Below the pieces are notes generated by a model. The model was not told where the DNA came from. It was given only the letters and a program-made list of their open reading frames with translations, and searched no databases. Of a stretch of 64,000 nt of DNA, positions 20,546 through 28,639 are shown in pieces. This DNA is from Paracoccus sp. PAMC 22219. GTDB taxonomy: Bacteria; Pseudomonadota; Alphaproteobacteria; Rhodobacterales; Rhodobacteraceae. The DNA lies in the NCBI RefSeq assembly GCF_000787695.1, contig NZ_BBPH01000001.1, positions 1 through 64,000 on the forward strand, written 5' to 3'. Positions within the stretch are counted from its first letter, which is position 1, and every line of letters starts with the position of its first letter. The position numbers and the translations under genes are program-made.

Positions 20546-21559
20546 ATGATGGACCTGTTCGGCGATCCCGCCCTCTGGCTGCCCTTCGTCTTTGCCGGCC
20601 TGATGGGCACCGCGATCCTGATCTATGTGATCCTGGACGGGTTCGACCTGGGCGTGGGGCTGCTGTTCCCCTTTGCCAGCCCGACCGAGCGCGACCGCAT
20701 GGTCGCCTCGATCGGCCCCTTCTGGGACGCGAACGAGACCTGGCTGGTGCTGGCGATCGGCATCCTGCTGGTGGCGTTCCCGGTGGCGCATGGGGTGATC
20801 CTGACCGCGCTGTACCTGCCGGTGGCGGTGATGCTGGTCGGACTGATCCTGCGCGGCGTCGCGTTCGAATTCCGCGTCAAGGCCCCGACACGCCACCGCG
20901 GTGCCTGGAACAAGGCGTTCTTCGCCGGCAGCCTGGCCTCGACCCTGTCGCAGGGCTTCATGCTGGGCATGTACGTCACCGGGCTTCAGTTCACCTGGGC
21001 CAACATCGCCTTTGCCACGCTGACGGCGGTGTTCCTGACGGTGGGCTTCAGCTTCATCGGCGCGGTCTGGCTGATCGGCAAGGCCGATGGCGTGCTGCAG
21101 GCCAAGGCGATCCTCTGGGCGCGGCGCGGCATCTGGGGGCTGATCGCGGGCATCGTGGCCATCTCGGCGGCCTCGCCCCTGGTCAGCGCGCGGATCTGGG
21201 ACAAGTGGTTCAGCTGGCCTGAAATCGCCTGGCTGGCACCGCTGCCCGTCCTGTCGGCGGTGCTGGTGCTGGCGCTGTGGCGGGTGCTGCACCGCCTGCC
21301 GCTGGATGGCGACCGGCTGGCTTGGGCGCCGTTCTGGATGGCGTCGGCGCTGTTCGTGATGGCATTCGGCGGGCTGGCCTATAGCTTTTATCCGTATGTG
21401 GTCCCCGAACAGATGACGATCTATGAATCGGCCGCGGCGCCCGAAAGCCTGATCATCATCCTGGTGGGCACGATGGTCGTGCTGCCCATCATCATCGCCT
21501 ATTCGATCCTCGCCTATACGGTGTTCCGCGGCAAGGCGACCGAACTGACCTATTACTGA
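20546..21559 (+). CDS. cioB: Cytochrome bd-type ubiquinol oxidase subunit II (CioB type)
   Basis: This is a 337-residue integral membrane partner of subunit I. Family blocks include the N-terminal VILDGFDLGVGLLFPF, GPFWDANETWLVLAIG and EFRVKAP. Eight to nine hydrophobic helices are visible. It is coupled to cioA by a 3-base gap, completing the regulator-cioA-cioB operon. A strong hairpin with T-run follows the stop. No cydX-like small subunit ORF was noticed after it. Confidence 0.94.
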   Translation: MMDLFGDPALWLPFVFAGLMGTAILIYVILDGFDLGVGLLFPFASPTERDRMVASIGPFWDANETWLVLAIGILLVAFPVAHGVILTALYLPVAVMLVGLILRGVAFEFRVKAPTRHRGAWNKAFFAGSLASTLSQGFMLGMYVTGLQFTWANIAFATLTAVFLTVGFSFIGAVWLIGKADGVLQAKAILWARRGIWGLIAGIVAISAASPLVSARIWDKWFSWPEIAWLAPLPVLSAVLVLALWRVLHRLPLDGDRLAWAPFWMASALFVMAFGGLAYSFYPYVVPEQMTIYESAAAPESLIIILVGTMVVLPIIIAYSILAYTVFRGKATELTYY

Positions 21560-21564
21560 ACGAC

Positions 21565-21590
21565 AAAGGCGGGCCCCGCGGCCCGCCTTT
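21565..21590. terminator. Bidirectional Rho-independent terminator between cioB and ychF
   Basis: AAAGGCGGGCC (21565-21575) and GGCCCGCCTTT (21580-21590) form an 11-base stem with a 4-base loop. T residues end the stem on either strand, so it can serve both convergent genes. Confidence 0.8.
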
Positions 21591-21609
21591 CCACCATTGT
21601 CAGGGGCCG

Positions 21610-22707
21610 TCAGCTGCTGAACAGGAAATGCAGGACGTCGCCGTCCTTGACCTCATAGGTCTTGCCCTCGACGCGCAGCTTGCCCGCCTCGCGCGCCCCG
21701 GCCTCTCCCTTGCCCGCGACGTAATCGTCATAGGCGATGGTCTCGGACCGGATGAAGCCCTTTTCGAAATCGCCATGGATCACGCCGGCCGCCTGCGGGG
21801 CCAACGTGCCCTTGGTGATGGTCCAGGCGCGCGCCTCCTTGGGGCCCACGGTGAAATAGGTCTGCAGGCCCAGCAGGGTGTAGCCGGCGCGGATCAGGCG
21901 ATCCAGGCCCGGCTCCTCCAGCCCCATCTCGCCCAGGAACATCTGGGCCTCCTCGGCGTCCAGCTGGCTGATCTCCTCCTCGATCCGGGCAGAGATCACG
22001 ACATGGCCCGCGCCCTGCGTCTCGGCCATCTCGCGGACCTTCTCGGACAGGGCGTTGCCGTTGGCGGCATCGTCCTCGGCCACGTTGCAGACGAACAGCA
22101 CGGGCTTGGCGGTCAGCAGCTGCAGCATGTCCCATGCGCGGCGGTCATCCTCCGACACGGTGATCGTGCGCGCGGGACGGCCCTCGTTCAGCGCGGCCAA
22201 GGCCTGCTGCAACAGGCGCTGCTGATCGGCCGCGTCCTTGTCGCCGCCCTTCAGCTTGCGCGCCAGGTTGGCCAGGCGGCGTTCGATGGATTCCATGTCG
22301 GAAATCATCAGCTCGGTCTCGATCACCTCGGCGTCGGCCAGCGGATCGACGCGACCCTCGACATGGGTGATGTCGCCGTCCTCGAAACAGCGCAGGACAT
22401 GGGCGATGGCGTCAACCTCGCGGATGGTCGCCAGGAACTGGTTGCCCAAGCCCTCGCCCTTGGACGCACCCTTCACCAGACCGGCGATGTCTACGAAGGT
22501 GATGCGCGTCGGGATGATCTGCTTGCTGCCCGCGATGCTTGCCAGCGTATCCAGCCGCGCATCGGGAACCGCGACCTCGCCCACGTTGGGCTCGATGGTG
22601 CAGAACGGGAAATTCGCGGCCTGTGCGGCGGCGGTTTTCGTCAATGCGTTGAACAGCGTCGACTTGCCCACATTCGGCAAGCCCACGATCCCCATGCGAA
22701 AGCCCAT
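21610..22707 (-). CDS. ychF: Redox-regulated ATPase YchF (Obg-like)
   Basis: YchF is a ribosome-associated P-loop protein of the Obg family that prefers ATP over GTP. The 365 residues show the G1 loop [14 protein letters not shown] near residue 8, the G3 region [17 protein letters not shown], a coiled-coil insertion (residues about 130-200) and a C-terminal TGS-like domain ending [14 protein letters not shown] 22707 gives the normal [12 protein letters not shown] start. It is divergent from trpA. Confidence 0.96.
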   Translation of the reverse strand: MGFRMGIVGLPNVGKSTLFNALTKTAAAQAANFPFCTIEPNVGEVAVPDARLDTLASIAGSKQIIPTRITFVDIAGLVKGASKGEGLGNQFLATIREVDAIAHVLRCFEDGDITHVEGRVDPLADAEVIETELMISDMESIERRLANLARKLKGGDKDAADQQRLLQQALAALNEGRPARTITVSEDDRRAWDMLQLLTAKPVLFVCNVAEDDAANGNALSEKVREMAETQGAGHVVISARIEEEISQLDAEEAQMFLGEMGLEEPGLDRLIRAGYTLLGLQTYFTVGPKEARAWTITKGTLAPQAAGVIHGDFEKGFIRSETIAYDDYVAGKGEAGAREAGKLRVEGKTYEVKDGDVLHFLFSS

Positions 22708-22837
22708 GACAGCACCCTTTCCCGTCTGAATATCCCGCGCCTGTTACGCGCCCCGCGCGGCCAAGTCCAGCCTTGCCCCGGATTGCACCCACCCCCCATG
22801 CGCGCTAGGGATTGTGACAAGGAATGCAGGGACGGAC

Positions 22838-23635
22838 ATGACCAGAATCGACGACAGGTTTGCGGCACTCAAGGCCCAGGACAAGAAGGCCTTCGTGGCC
22901 TACATGATGGCATCCGACCCCGACGATGCCACCGCGTTGCAGATCATGCGCGGCCTGCCCGAAGCGGGCGTCGACATCATCGAACTGGGCATGCCCTTCA
23001 CCGACCCGATGGCGGATGGCAGCACCATCCAGGCGGCGGGTCAGCGCGCCCTGGCCCAAGGCGGCAGCGTCAGCCGCACGCTGGACATCGTGCGGGAATT
23101 CCGGCGCGACGACACCACGACGCCCATCGTGCTAATGGGCTATTACAACCCGATCTACGCCCGCAAGGGCGGCGTGACCCAGTTCCTGACCGACGCGGTC
23201 GAGGCCGGGATCGACGGCCTGATCGTCGTCGACCTGCCCCCCGAGGAGGACGCCGAATTGTGCGTGCCCGCCACGGCCGCGGGGTTGAACTTCATCCGGC
23301 TGGCGACGCCCACGACCGATGACCGCCGCCTGCCCGCGGTGGTCAAGAACATCACCGGCTTCGTCTATTACGTCAGCGTCATGGGGATCACCGGCGCCGC
23401 CGCCGCCAATGCCGCCGACGTCGCCCCCGAGGTCGTGCGCATCCGCGCCGCCGCCGGCCTGCCGGTCGTGGTCGGTTTCGGCATCTCGACCCCCGAAGCG
23501 GCCGAGGCCATCGCGTCGGTCGCCGACGGCTGCGTGGTGGGCAGCGCGATCGTCAAGCAGATCGGCGAGGGTCGCCCCGTCCCCGAGATCCTGGCCTTCG
23601 TGGCCGATCTGGCCGCCGGCGCGCATCGCGGGTGA
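22838..23635 (+). CDS. trpA: Tryptophan synthase alpha subunit
   Basis: TrpA cleaves indole-3-glycerol phosphate and passes indole to TrpB. The 265-residue TIM barrel has catalytic Glu49 and Asp60 in [15 protein letters not shown], and the phosphate-binding [13 protein letters not shown] and VVGSAIV near the C-terminus. ATG 22838 has a Shine-Dalgarno-like AGGGA upstream; the GTG at 22814 is a poorer start. It is followed by a VOC-protein gene that starts in a GTGA overlap. trpB is not in the window, but trpF is at 62 kb. Confidence 0.96.
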   Translation: MTRIDDRFAALKAQDKKAFVAYMMASDPDDATALQIMRGLPEAGVDIIELGMPFTDPMADGSTIQAAGQRALAQGGSVSRTLDIVREFRRDDTTTPIVLMGYYNPIYARKGGVTQFLTDAVEAGIDGLIVVDLPPEEDAELCVPATAAGLNFIRLATPTTDDRRLPAVVKNITGFVYYVSVMGITGAAAANAADVAPEVVRIRAAAGLPVVVGFGISTPEAAEAIASVADGCVVGSAIVKQIGEGRPVPEILAFVADLAAGAHRG

Positions 23636-24192
23636 GCCTGACGTTCGATCACGTGGCCATCGCCGCCCGCACCCTGGACGAGGGCGCGGATTGGCTGGCA
23701 ACCCACGGCCTGATCCTGGAACCCGGCGGTCGCCATCCCGGCATGGGCACGCACAATCGGCTGATGTCTCTTGGGCCGGGGGAATACCTGGAACTGATCG
23801 CGCCCGATCCGGAGGCCGATTTCCGCCCCTGCTGGTTCGGGCTGGACGGGTTCGACGGCCCGCCGCGCGTGGCGGGCTGGGTGATGCGCGCGACGCCGCT
23901 GATCGCACCCACGGGCACGCGCGTCGTGCAGGCCCGTCGCGGCGATCTGTCCTGGCGGATCACACTTCCGCTGGCGGGTCAGATGCCGCGCGACGGGGCT
24001 CAGCCGATGCTGATCGACTGGGGCGACGGGCCGCATCCGTCGGACCGCCTGCCCGACCGCGGAGTGCGCATGGCGCGGCTGACGCTGCCGCTGGACCGGC
24101 TTGACCTGGACGACCGCCGCCTGATGCTGACCGGGGCGGGCACGCCGATGTCCCTGACCCTGACCAGCCCCGACCGGGACATCACGCTGTGA
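23632..24192 (+). CDS. VOC superfamily (glyoxalase-like) protein
   Basis: This is a 186-residue protein with one N-terminal glyoxalase-like half ([18 protein letters not shown], then [20 protein letters not shown]) and a C-terminal half that retains only weak repeat structure. The first half fits the Glyoxalase_3-like pattern, with possible metal ligands His7 and Glu57-region. It is GTG-started and overlaps the trpA stop; its own stop overlaps the next gene. The substrate is unknown and no link to tryptophan synthesis is implied beyond coupling. Confidence 0.75.
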   Translation: MSLTFDHVAIAARTLDEGADWLATHGLILEPGGRHPGMGTHNRLMSLGPGEYLELIAPDPEADFRPCWFGLDGFDGPPRVAGWVMRATPLIAPTGTRVVQARRGDLSWRITLPLAGQMPRDGAQPMLIDWGDGPHPSDRLPDRGVRMARLTLPLDRLDLDDRRLMLTGAGTPMSLTLTSPDRDITL

Positions 24193-24683
24193 TGCTGCGC
24201 GACGCCACCGCGGACGATGTCGCGCAGATCGCGGCGATCTGGAACCCGATCATCCGCGACACCGTGGTGACCTTCTGGCCCACCGAACGGTCGGAGCCGG
24301 AGATCGCAGCCTTCATCGCCGACCGTCAGGCGGCGGGGCACGCATTCGTGGTGGCGCAGGATCACGACGGGGTCGCGGGCTTTGCCACCTATACCCAGTT
24401 CCGCGGCGGCCCGGGTTATGCGCACAGCATGGAACATTCCGTCCATGCCCATCCCGACCGGCGCGGCCAGGGTCTTGGCCGCCTGCTGGTCCGCGCCGTC
24501 GAAGACCATGCCCGCATCCGCGGCCATCGGCTGATGATCGGCGGCATCACGGGGTCGAACGCGGCCTCGATCGCGTTCCACACGGCCTTGGGCTATGCCG
24601 AATGGGGGCGCATTCCGGCAGCGGGATGGAAATTCGGGCAGTTTCACGACCTTGTGCTGATGGGGCGCGATCTTTCGGCCTAG
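24192..24683 (+). CDS. GNAT family N-acetyltransferase, phosphinothricin-acetyltransferase-like
   Basis: This is a 163-residue acetyl-CoA-dependent acetyltransferase of the PAT/BAR/MddA type. It starts [20 protein letters not shown] and has VTFWPTERS, GYAHSMEHSVHAHPDRRGQGLGR with the acetyl-CoA P-loop (RRGQGLGR), then GGITGSNAASIAFHTALGY. Family members acetylate amino groups of small compounds such as methionine sulfone or phosphinothricin. The real substrate is unknown. The start is ATG 24192 in a TGATG overlap with the VOC gene; a GTG at 24189 is in frame. Confidence 0.87.
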   Translation: MLRDATADDVAQIAAIWNPIIRDTVVTFWPTERSEPEIAAFIADRQAAGHAFVVAQDHDGVAGFATYTQFRGGPGYAHSMEHSVHAHPDRRGQGLGRLLVRAVEDHARIRGHRLMIGGITGSNAASIAFHTALGYAEWGRIPAAGWKFGQFHDLVLMGRDLSA

Positions 24684-24746
24684 GTTGCGGCGGGGGGCGG
24701 CAATGCGCCCCTATCGCTTGGCGGGTTTCGGCGCTAACCTTGTGGC

Positions 24747-25490
24747 ATGGATTGCTGCACCACACCCGAGACTTGCACGGGCCCCTGCCCCGACCTGCCA
24801 AGGCCCCGCAGCTTCTGGCAGCGGATGGCCGATCGCATCACCGTGTTCCTGTGGACGAATCGTCCGGCCACGCCGCCGGAACGGTCGGTCGCCTTCACCA
24901 TCGCGGTGATCGCGCTTGGCGCCAAGCTGGCCAAGGTCGACGGCACGGTCGAGCGGTCGGAGGTCGCCGCCTTTCGCCGCGTGTTCATCATCCCCCGGTC
25001 CGAGGAAAAGAACGCCGCCCGCGTCTTCGATCTGGCGCGCAAGGACGTCGCGGGCTTTGATGCCTGGGCGCACAAGATGGCGTCGATGTTCCAGCCCGGC
25101 GATCCGGTTCTGTTGGACGTCATGGAGGGGCTGTTCGTCATCGCGGTGGCAGACGGCGCGCTGCAGCCCGCCGAAATCATGTTCCTGGATGAGGTCGGGC
25201 GCATCTTCGGCCTGGCCCCAGCCCAGATCGCCGCGATCCGGCGGCGTCACGACAAGGGCGCCGGCTGCCCCCCGTGCGAGGTTCTGGGCGTCGCCCCGGA
25301 CACCCCCCTGCCCGAGGTCAAGCGCCGCTGGCGCCAGCTTCTGCGCGAGAACCATCCCGACCACGCCATCGGCCGCGGCCTGCCCCCCGAGGCGATCCGC
25401 CTGGCCGAGGCCAAGACCCGCCGCCTGAACGAGGCTTGGGACAGCTATCGCAGCCTCTATCGCGGCAATCTGCAGGCGGGCGCGGCCTAA
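24747..25490 (+). CDS. TerB-like plus C-terminal J-domain protein (DjlA type)
   Basis: This is a 247-residue protein with an N-terminal helical TerB-like domain (about 48-165: FTIAVIALGAKLAKVDGTVE, then DGALQPAEIMFLDEVGRIFG). The C-terminal J domain (about 172-240: CEVLGVAPDTPLPEVKRRWR) carries the HPD tripeptide in RENHPDHA. It probably acts as a DnaK co-chaperone for particular clients. Unlike E. coli DjlA it has no clear N-terminal membrane helix. The first 25 residues are Cys/Pro-rich and doubtful; an internal ATG at 24825 is an alternative start. Confidence 0.82.
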   Translation: MDCCTTPETCTGPCPDLPRPRSFWQRMADRITVFLWTNRPATPPERSVAFTIAVIALGAKLAKVDGTVERSEVAAFRRVFIIPRSEEKNAARVFDLARKDVAGFDAWAHKMASMFQPGDPVLLDVMEGLFVIAVADGALQPAEIMFLDEVGRIFGLAPAQIAAIRRRHDKGAGCPPCEVLGVAPDTPLPEVKRRWRQLLRENHPDHAIGRGLPPEAIRLAEAKTRRLNEAWDSYRSLYRGNLQAGAA

Positions 25491-25529
25491 GCCTTGCGCG
25501 GCGGGCGGGCACTGCCCATCTCATGGCCC

Positions 25530-25910
25530 ATGACACGCATGCTGACCCCCGCCGCCCTGTGCCTTGCCCTCCTGTCCGCCCCCGCCATCGCGCAGGAGGC
25601 GCCGGAGGAACCGGGCTTTCTTGAACGCGGCCTGGGCGCGATCATGGGACAGTTGTGGGGCGAAGAAGACCCCGACGCCGCATCGCCGCTGGCGCAGGAC
25701 CTGGCCGGCGCGCTGCGCCAGATGGGCCCGGTGCTGCAGGATCTGGCGGCGCAGGTCGATGACATCCGCAACTATCAGGCGCCGGAACGGCTGCCCAACG
25801 GCGACATCCTGATCCGTCGCCGCGACGATGCGCCCGCGCCACCGCCCCTGGGCGAGACGCTGCGTCCCGACGAAGACCCCGCCACGGACCAGCCGCAGAT
25901 CGCGCTTTAG
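25530..25910 (+). CDS. Small exported protein of unknown function
   Basis: This is a 126-residue protein with a clear Sec signal peptide (MTRMLTPAALCLALLSAPAIA, the cleavage after AIA) and an acidic mature region. The mature part reads FLERGLGAIMGQLWGEEDPD, then a helical stretch (LAGALRQMGPVLQDLAAQVDDI), and a proline-rich acidic tail. No domain is recognised. ATG 25530 is chosen because it begins the signal peptide. The stop interlocks with the stop of the convergent exonuclease gene across four bases. Confidence 0.65.
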   Translation: MTRMLTPAALCLALLSAPAIAQEAPEEPGFLERGLGAIMGQLWGEEDPDAASPLAQDLAGALRQMGPVLQDLAAQVDDIRNYQAPERLPNGDILIRRRDDAPAPPPLGETLRPDEDPATDQPQIAL

Positions 25911-27781
25911 CGGTTTGCGTCGCCGATCAGGGCGCGGTGGTCGCGGGCCTTGGCCACGACCTCCTCGAACCGGGTGATGCCCTTGGCCTCCAGCGCGGGG
26001 ATCAGGGCCAGATAGGCTTGCGCCGTGGCGATCGTGTCGCCCATCGCGGTGTGGCGTGCATCCGGTGGAATGGTGATGCCAAGCCGTTCAGTCAATGCGT
26101 CCAGTGTATGGACCGCCGACTGACCCCAGACCATCGCTGACAGCAGCACCGTGTCCAGCACCCGGTTGTCGAACCGCGCACCGGTCTGCGCCTCGGCCCG
26201 TCGCAGAAAACCCATGTCGAAGGGCGCGTTATGCGCGATCAGGACGCTGTCGTCGCAGAAATGCCGGAATGCGGTCAGCGCGGCGGTCAGGTCTGGGGCA
26301 TCGGCCACCATGGCGTCGGTGATGTGGTGGATCGCGGTCGAGGCCGGGGGAATGGGGCCGCCGGGGTTCACCAGCGTGTCGAACCGCTCTCCGGTCAGGC
26401 GGCCGCGGGCCAGGCGCAGGCCGGCGATCTGAACGATCCGGTCGCGATCCGTCAGGCCCGTCGTTTCGGTGTCGAAGACCACGCAGGTCAGGTCCGCCAG
26501 CCGCGACGACGCCGCGCCACGCGTCGCCAGCGCGAAATCATAGGTGACGCCCAAGCCGTCCGCGATGCCCTGCGCCAAGGCCAGCGGCATGACCAGCCGC
26601 GCCGAGCCGCCCTCTGTTTCCGGCCAGATGCCCGTGCCGTGGCGGGCCAGGATCTCTGCCCCCGTCAGGTCGGGCTGGCCGGGATCGGGGGTGGCGGTCA
26701 GCCAGCCCTCCAGCAGGTCGATGGGCACGGGCGTCCCGCGCCAATCCAACGTCAGGCGCATCTGGTCATCCGGGTCCGGATGCACCGACAGCACCGGCGC
26801 ATGACCCAGGGCGCGCAGCCGTGCGTCCAGCATCAGCAGCAGCGCGTTCAGGCTGGCCGCCTGCGCGCGGAATGCAAGCCGGGGCAGGTCGACCGCGTCC
26901 AGACCCGCCGCCAGTTCCGTCAGCCCCGCCACGTCGCCGGGCGCATCGCTGGCCATGATCTGCGACAGGCGGCGGGTGGCTGTGGCCAGGCCCTGCCCCT
27001 CGGCCCGGATGGCCTGCGCCAGCGCGGGCGGGATCGGCCCGTCCAGCGCGTCCAGCATCGGGACCAGGGTCGAGGCGTGGCGGCGCAGCGCCTCCAGCGT
27101 GTCGCGGGGGGCCGGACGCTGGATCGCGCTGTCGCGCAGGATCAGCAGCAGCCCGTCCTCGATCGCGCGCAGGCGGCCCGACAGGCGCACCCCGCCCACG
27201 GTCAGGCAGGTCAGGTCCGTTGCAGCAGCCCCCGCCGCCAGCCGCATCTGCGCCGCCCGCAACGCGCCGGGCGTCAGGTGCCCGTCCAGCGCCCGGTCCA
27301 GCGCCAGCCCCGGCAGCAGCCGCGCGGCGCTGGCGTTGTAGAACACCACCCGCCCCCGCGCATCGGCCATGACGGCGCCCGCCCCGAAATCGGCCAGGAT
27401 CGCCTCAAGGCTGGCCTTTTCGCGCAGGGTTTCGGCGGCATGATCCTCCAGCGCCTGCGCCAGCGCCTGATCGGACCGCTCCCGCGCCAGTGCCGCGTCG
27501 CGGGCGGCGGGGCCCAGATCGGCCAGATGGCGCGCCTGTTCCAGGTCGGGCACGCGCCCGGTCCGCAACGCCCCGGCCAGCGATTCCAGCGGGCGGGCCA
27601 GATGGCGGTCGAACAGGAACCACAGCGCGGTCATCAGGCCCAGCAGGCCAAAGCCCGCGATCATCGCGGCCTGGATCACCGCATCCTGACCGCCCTGCGT
27701 CAGCCGCCACAACGCCAGCCCGGACAGGGCCAGCGACGCGACCAGCGCAGCCAGAAACAGCAGCAGGATGCGGCGGCGCAT
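25907..27781 (-). CDS. Membrane PAS-sensor/DEDDh 3'-5' exonuclease fusion
   Basis: This is a 624-residue fusion. Two transmembrane helices (about 5-25 and 35-57) are followed by a HAMP-like linker. A PAS-like segment lies at about 125-215 (EAILADFGAGAVMADARGRV, then FYNASAARLLPG), and then an alpha-helical, histidine-kinase-like central region with no recognisable phospho-acceptor. The C-terminal DEDDh domain is DnaQ-like, with ExoI VVFDTETTGL (434-443), ExoII HNAPFDMGF (about 514-522) and ExoIII HTAMGD (about 577-582). It overlaps the receiver-domain gene by ATGA, which suggests one signalling unit with it. Substrate (DNA, RNA or nucleotide) is unknown. An unusual architecture. Confidence 0.85.
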   Translation of the reverse strand: MRRRILLLFLAALVASLALSGLALWRLTQGGQDAVIQAAMIAGFGLLGLMTALWFLFDRHLARPLESLAGALRTGRVPDLEQARHLADLGPAARDAALARERSDQALAQALEDHAAETLREKASLEAILADFGAGAVMADARGRVVFYNASAARLLPGLALDRALDGHLTPGALRAAQMRLAAGAAATDLTCLTVGGVRLSGRLRAIEDGLLLILRDSAIQRPAPRDTLEALRRHASTLVPMLDALDGPIPPALAQAIRAEGQGLATATRRLSQIMASDAPGDVAGLTELAAGLDAVDLPRLAFRAQAASLNALLLMLDARLRALGHAPVLSVHPDPDDQMRLTLDWRGTPVPIDLLEGWLTATPDPGQPDLTGAEILARHGTGIWPETEGGSARLVMPLALAQGIADGLGVTYDFALATRGAASSRLADLTCVVFDTETTGLTDRDRIVQIAGLRLARGRLTGERFDTLVNPGGPIPPASTAIHHITDAMVADAPDLTAALTAFRHFCDDSVLIAHNAPFDMGFLRRAEAQTGARFDNRVLDTVLLSAMVWGQSAVHTLDALTERLGITIPPDARHTAMGDTIATAQAYLALIPALEAKGITRFEEVVAKARDHRALIGDANR

Positions 27782-28143
27782 CAGGACAGCAGGCGGGCCA
27801 TCTCGGCCCGCAGTTCGGCCAATTCGAACGGCTTGGCGATGAAGCCGTCGGCGCCAAGCGCCAGCCCCTTGCGGCGTTCGACCACCGATCCGCGCGCGGT
27901 CATCATCAGCACCCGCACCCCGGCCAGGTCCGGGTCCGCGCGCACGTCCTGGACGATCTGATAGCCCGATACCTCGGGCAGCATCACGTCCAGCAGGACC
28001 AGATCGGGCCGCGTCTGGCGGATGCGGTCCACGGCGCCGCGGCCCGTGGCGATGCGGTCATGGCGGTGGCCGTCGCGGGTCAGCAGGAAATCCAGCGCGG
28101 TGGCGATGTTGTCCTCGTCCTCGATGACCAGGATGTCAGCCAT
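27781..28143 (-). CDS. Single-domain response regulator (receiver only)
   Basis: This is a 120-residue CheY-like receiver with no output domain. Acidic pocket residues are in ILVIEDED near residues 4-11, the phospho-acceptor Asp is in DLVLLDVMLPE (about residue 53), Thr/Ala switch sequence is MMTARG, and the conserved Lys is in FIAKPFE. ATG 28143 is preferred; the frame is open upstream but that part is a shadow of the neighbouring gene. It overlaps the next gene upstream by 8 bases and the exonuclease start by 4, so it is in a tight operon. Its kinase is not obvious in the window. Confidence 0.9.
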   Translation of the reverse strand: MADILVIEDEDNIATALDFLLTRDGHRHDRIATGRGAVDRIRQTRPDLVLLDVMLPEVSGYQIVQDVRADPDLAGVRVLMMTARGSVVERRKGLALGADGFIAKPFELAELRAEMARLLS

Positions 28144-28639
28144 TGGACCCTCCATTCGGGCAGACGGTTGCAAAGGCCGCGTCGTCGCCGGCGGGCATCC
28201 AGTCGGCACGGGCGGGACGGATGCGAACACCGGCACAGTCAAAGTCCTGCGGCACGATCACGGTCTGGCCGCGCCGTTCGATCAGCATGATCGGCGCGCG
28301 GCGGGTGCCATCCGCGCCTTGGGTGATCTGCGCGGGGTCGATGGCGGCAAAGCGGGTTTCCACCGGGACCAGATAGGTCCAGGGCGCCCAGGGCTGGCTG
28401 TCACGCCCCACGACCAGCACCTGCGACCCGGTGGGCAGGCTGGCCTGCGCGCGGTCGAACCACGCGTAATCGTTCCATACCGAATAGGCGACCATCGACA
28501 GCCCGATGCCCGCTGGCAGCAGCCAGGCTGCGGGCGACAGGCCCAGCTTGCGCGCCAGATGCATCCCGGCATACAGCACCGCCGCCGCCCCGATCGCCAC
28601 GGCGATCACTCCGATCAGATCGCTTCCGATCCCTGTCAT
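28136..28639 (-). CDS. Membrane-anchored protein of unknown function
   Basis: This is a 167-residue protein with two hydrophobic segments (about 7-27 and 40-55: LLPAGIGLSMVAYSVWNDYAW), followed by a soluble domain of about 110 residues. The soluble part includes VGRDSQPWAPWTYLVPVETRF and ends with two cysteines (DFDCAGVRIRP, FATVCPNGG). No known family is recognised. Tight overlaps with the DUF294 gene upstream (4 bases) and the receiver gene downstream (8 bases) place it inside the same operon, so a role in the signalling module is inferred. Confidence 0.75.
   Translation of the reverse strand: MTGIGSDLIGVIAVAIGAAAVLYAGMHLARKLGLSPAAWLLPAGIGLSMVAYSVWNDYAWFDRAQASLPTGSQVLVVGRDSQPWAPWTYLVPVETRFAAIDPAQITQGADGTRRAPIMLIERRGQTVIVPQDFDCAGVRIRPARADWMPAGDDAAFATVCPNGGSNG

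Noticed and set aside
18875-21292. An 805-codon open frame antisense to the regulator and cioAB genes
   Set aside because: It is a GC-rich shadow: His/Gln/Arg-rich composition, no motifs, fully opposite well-supported genes.
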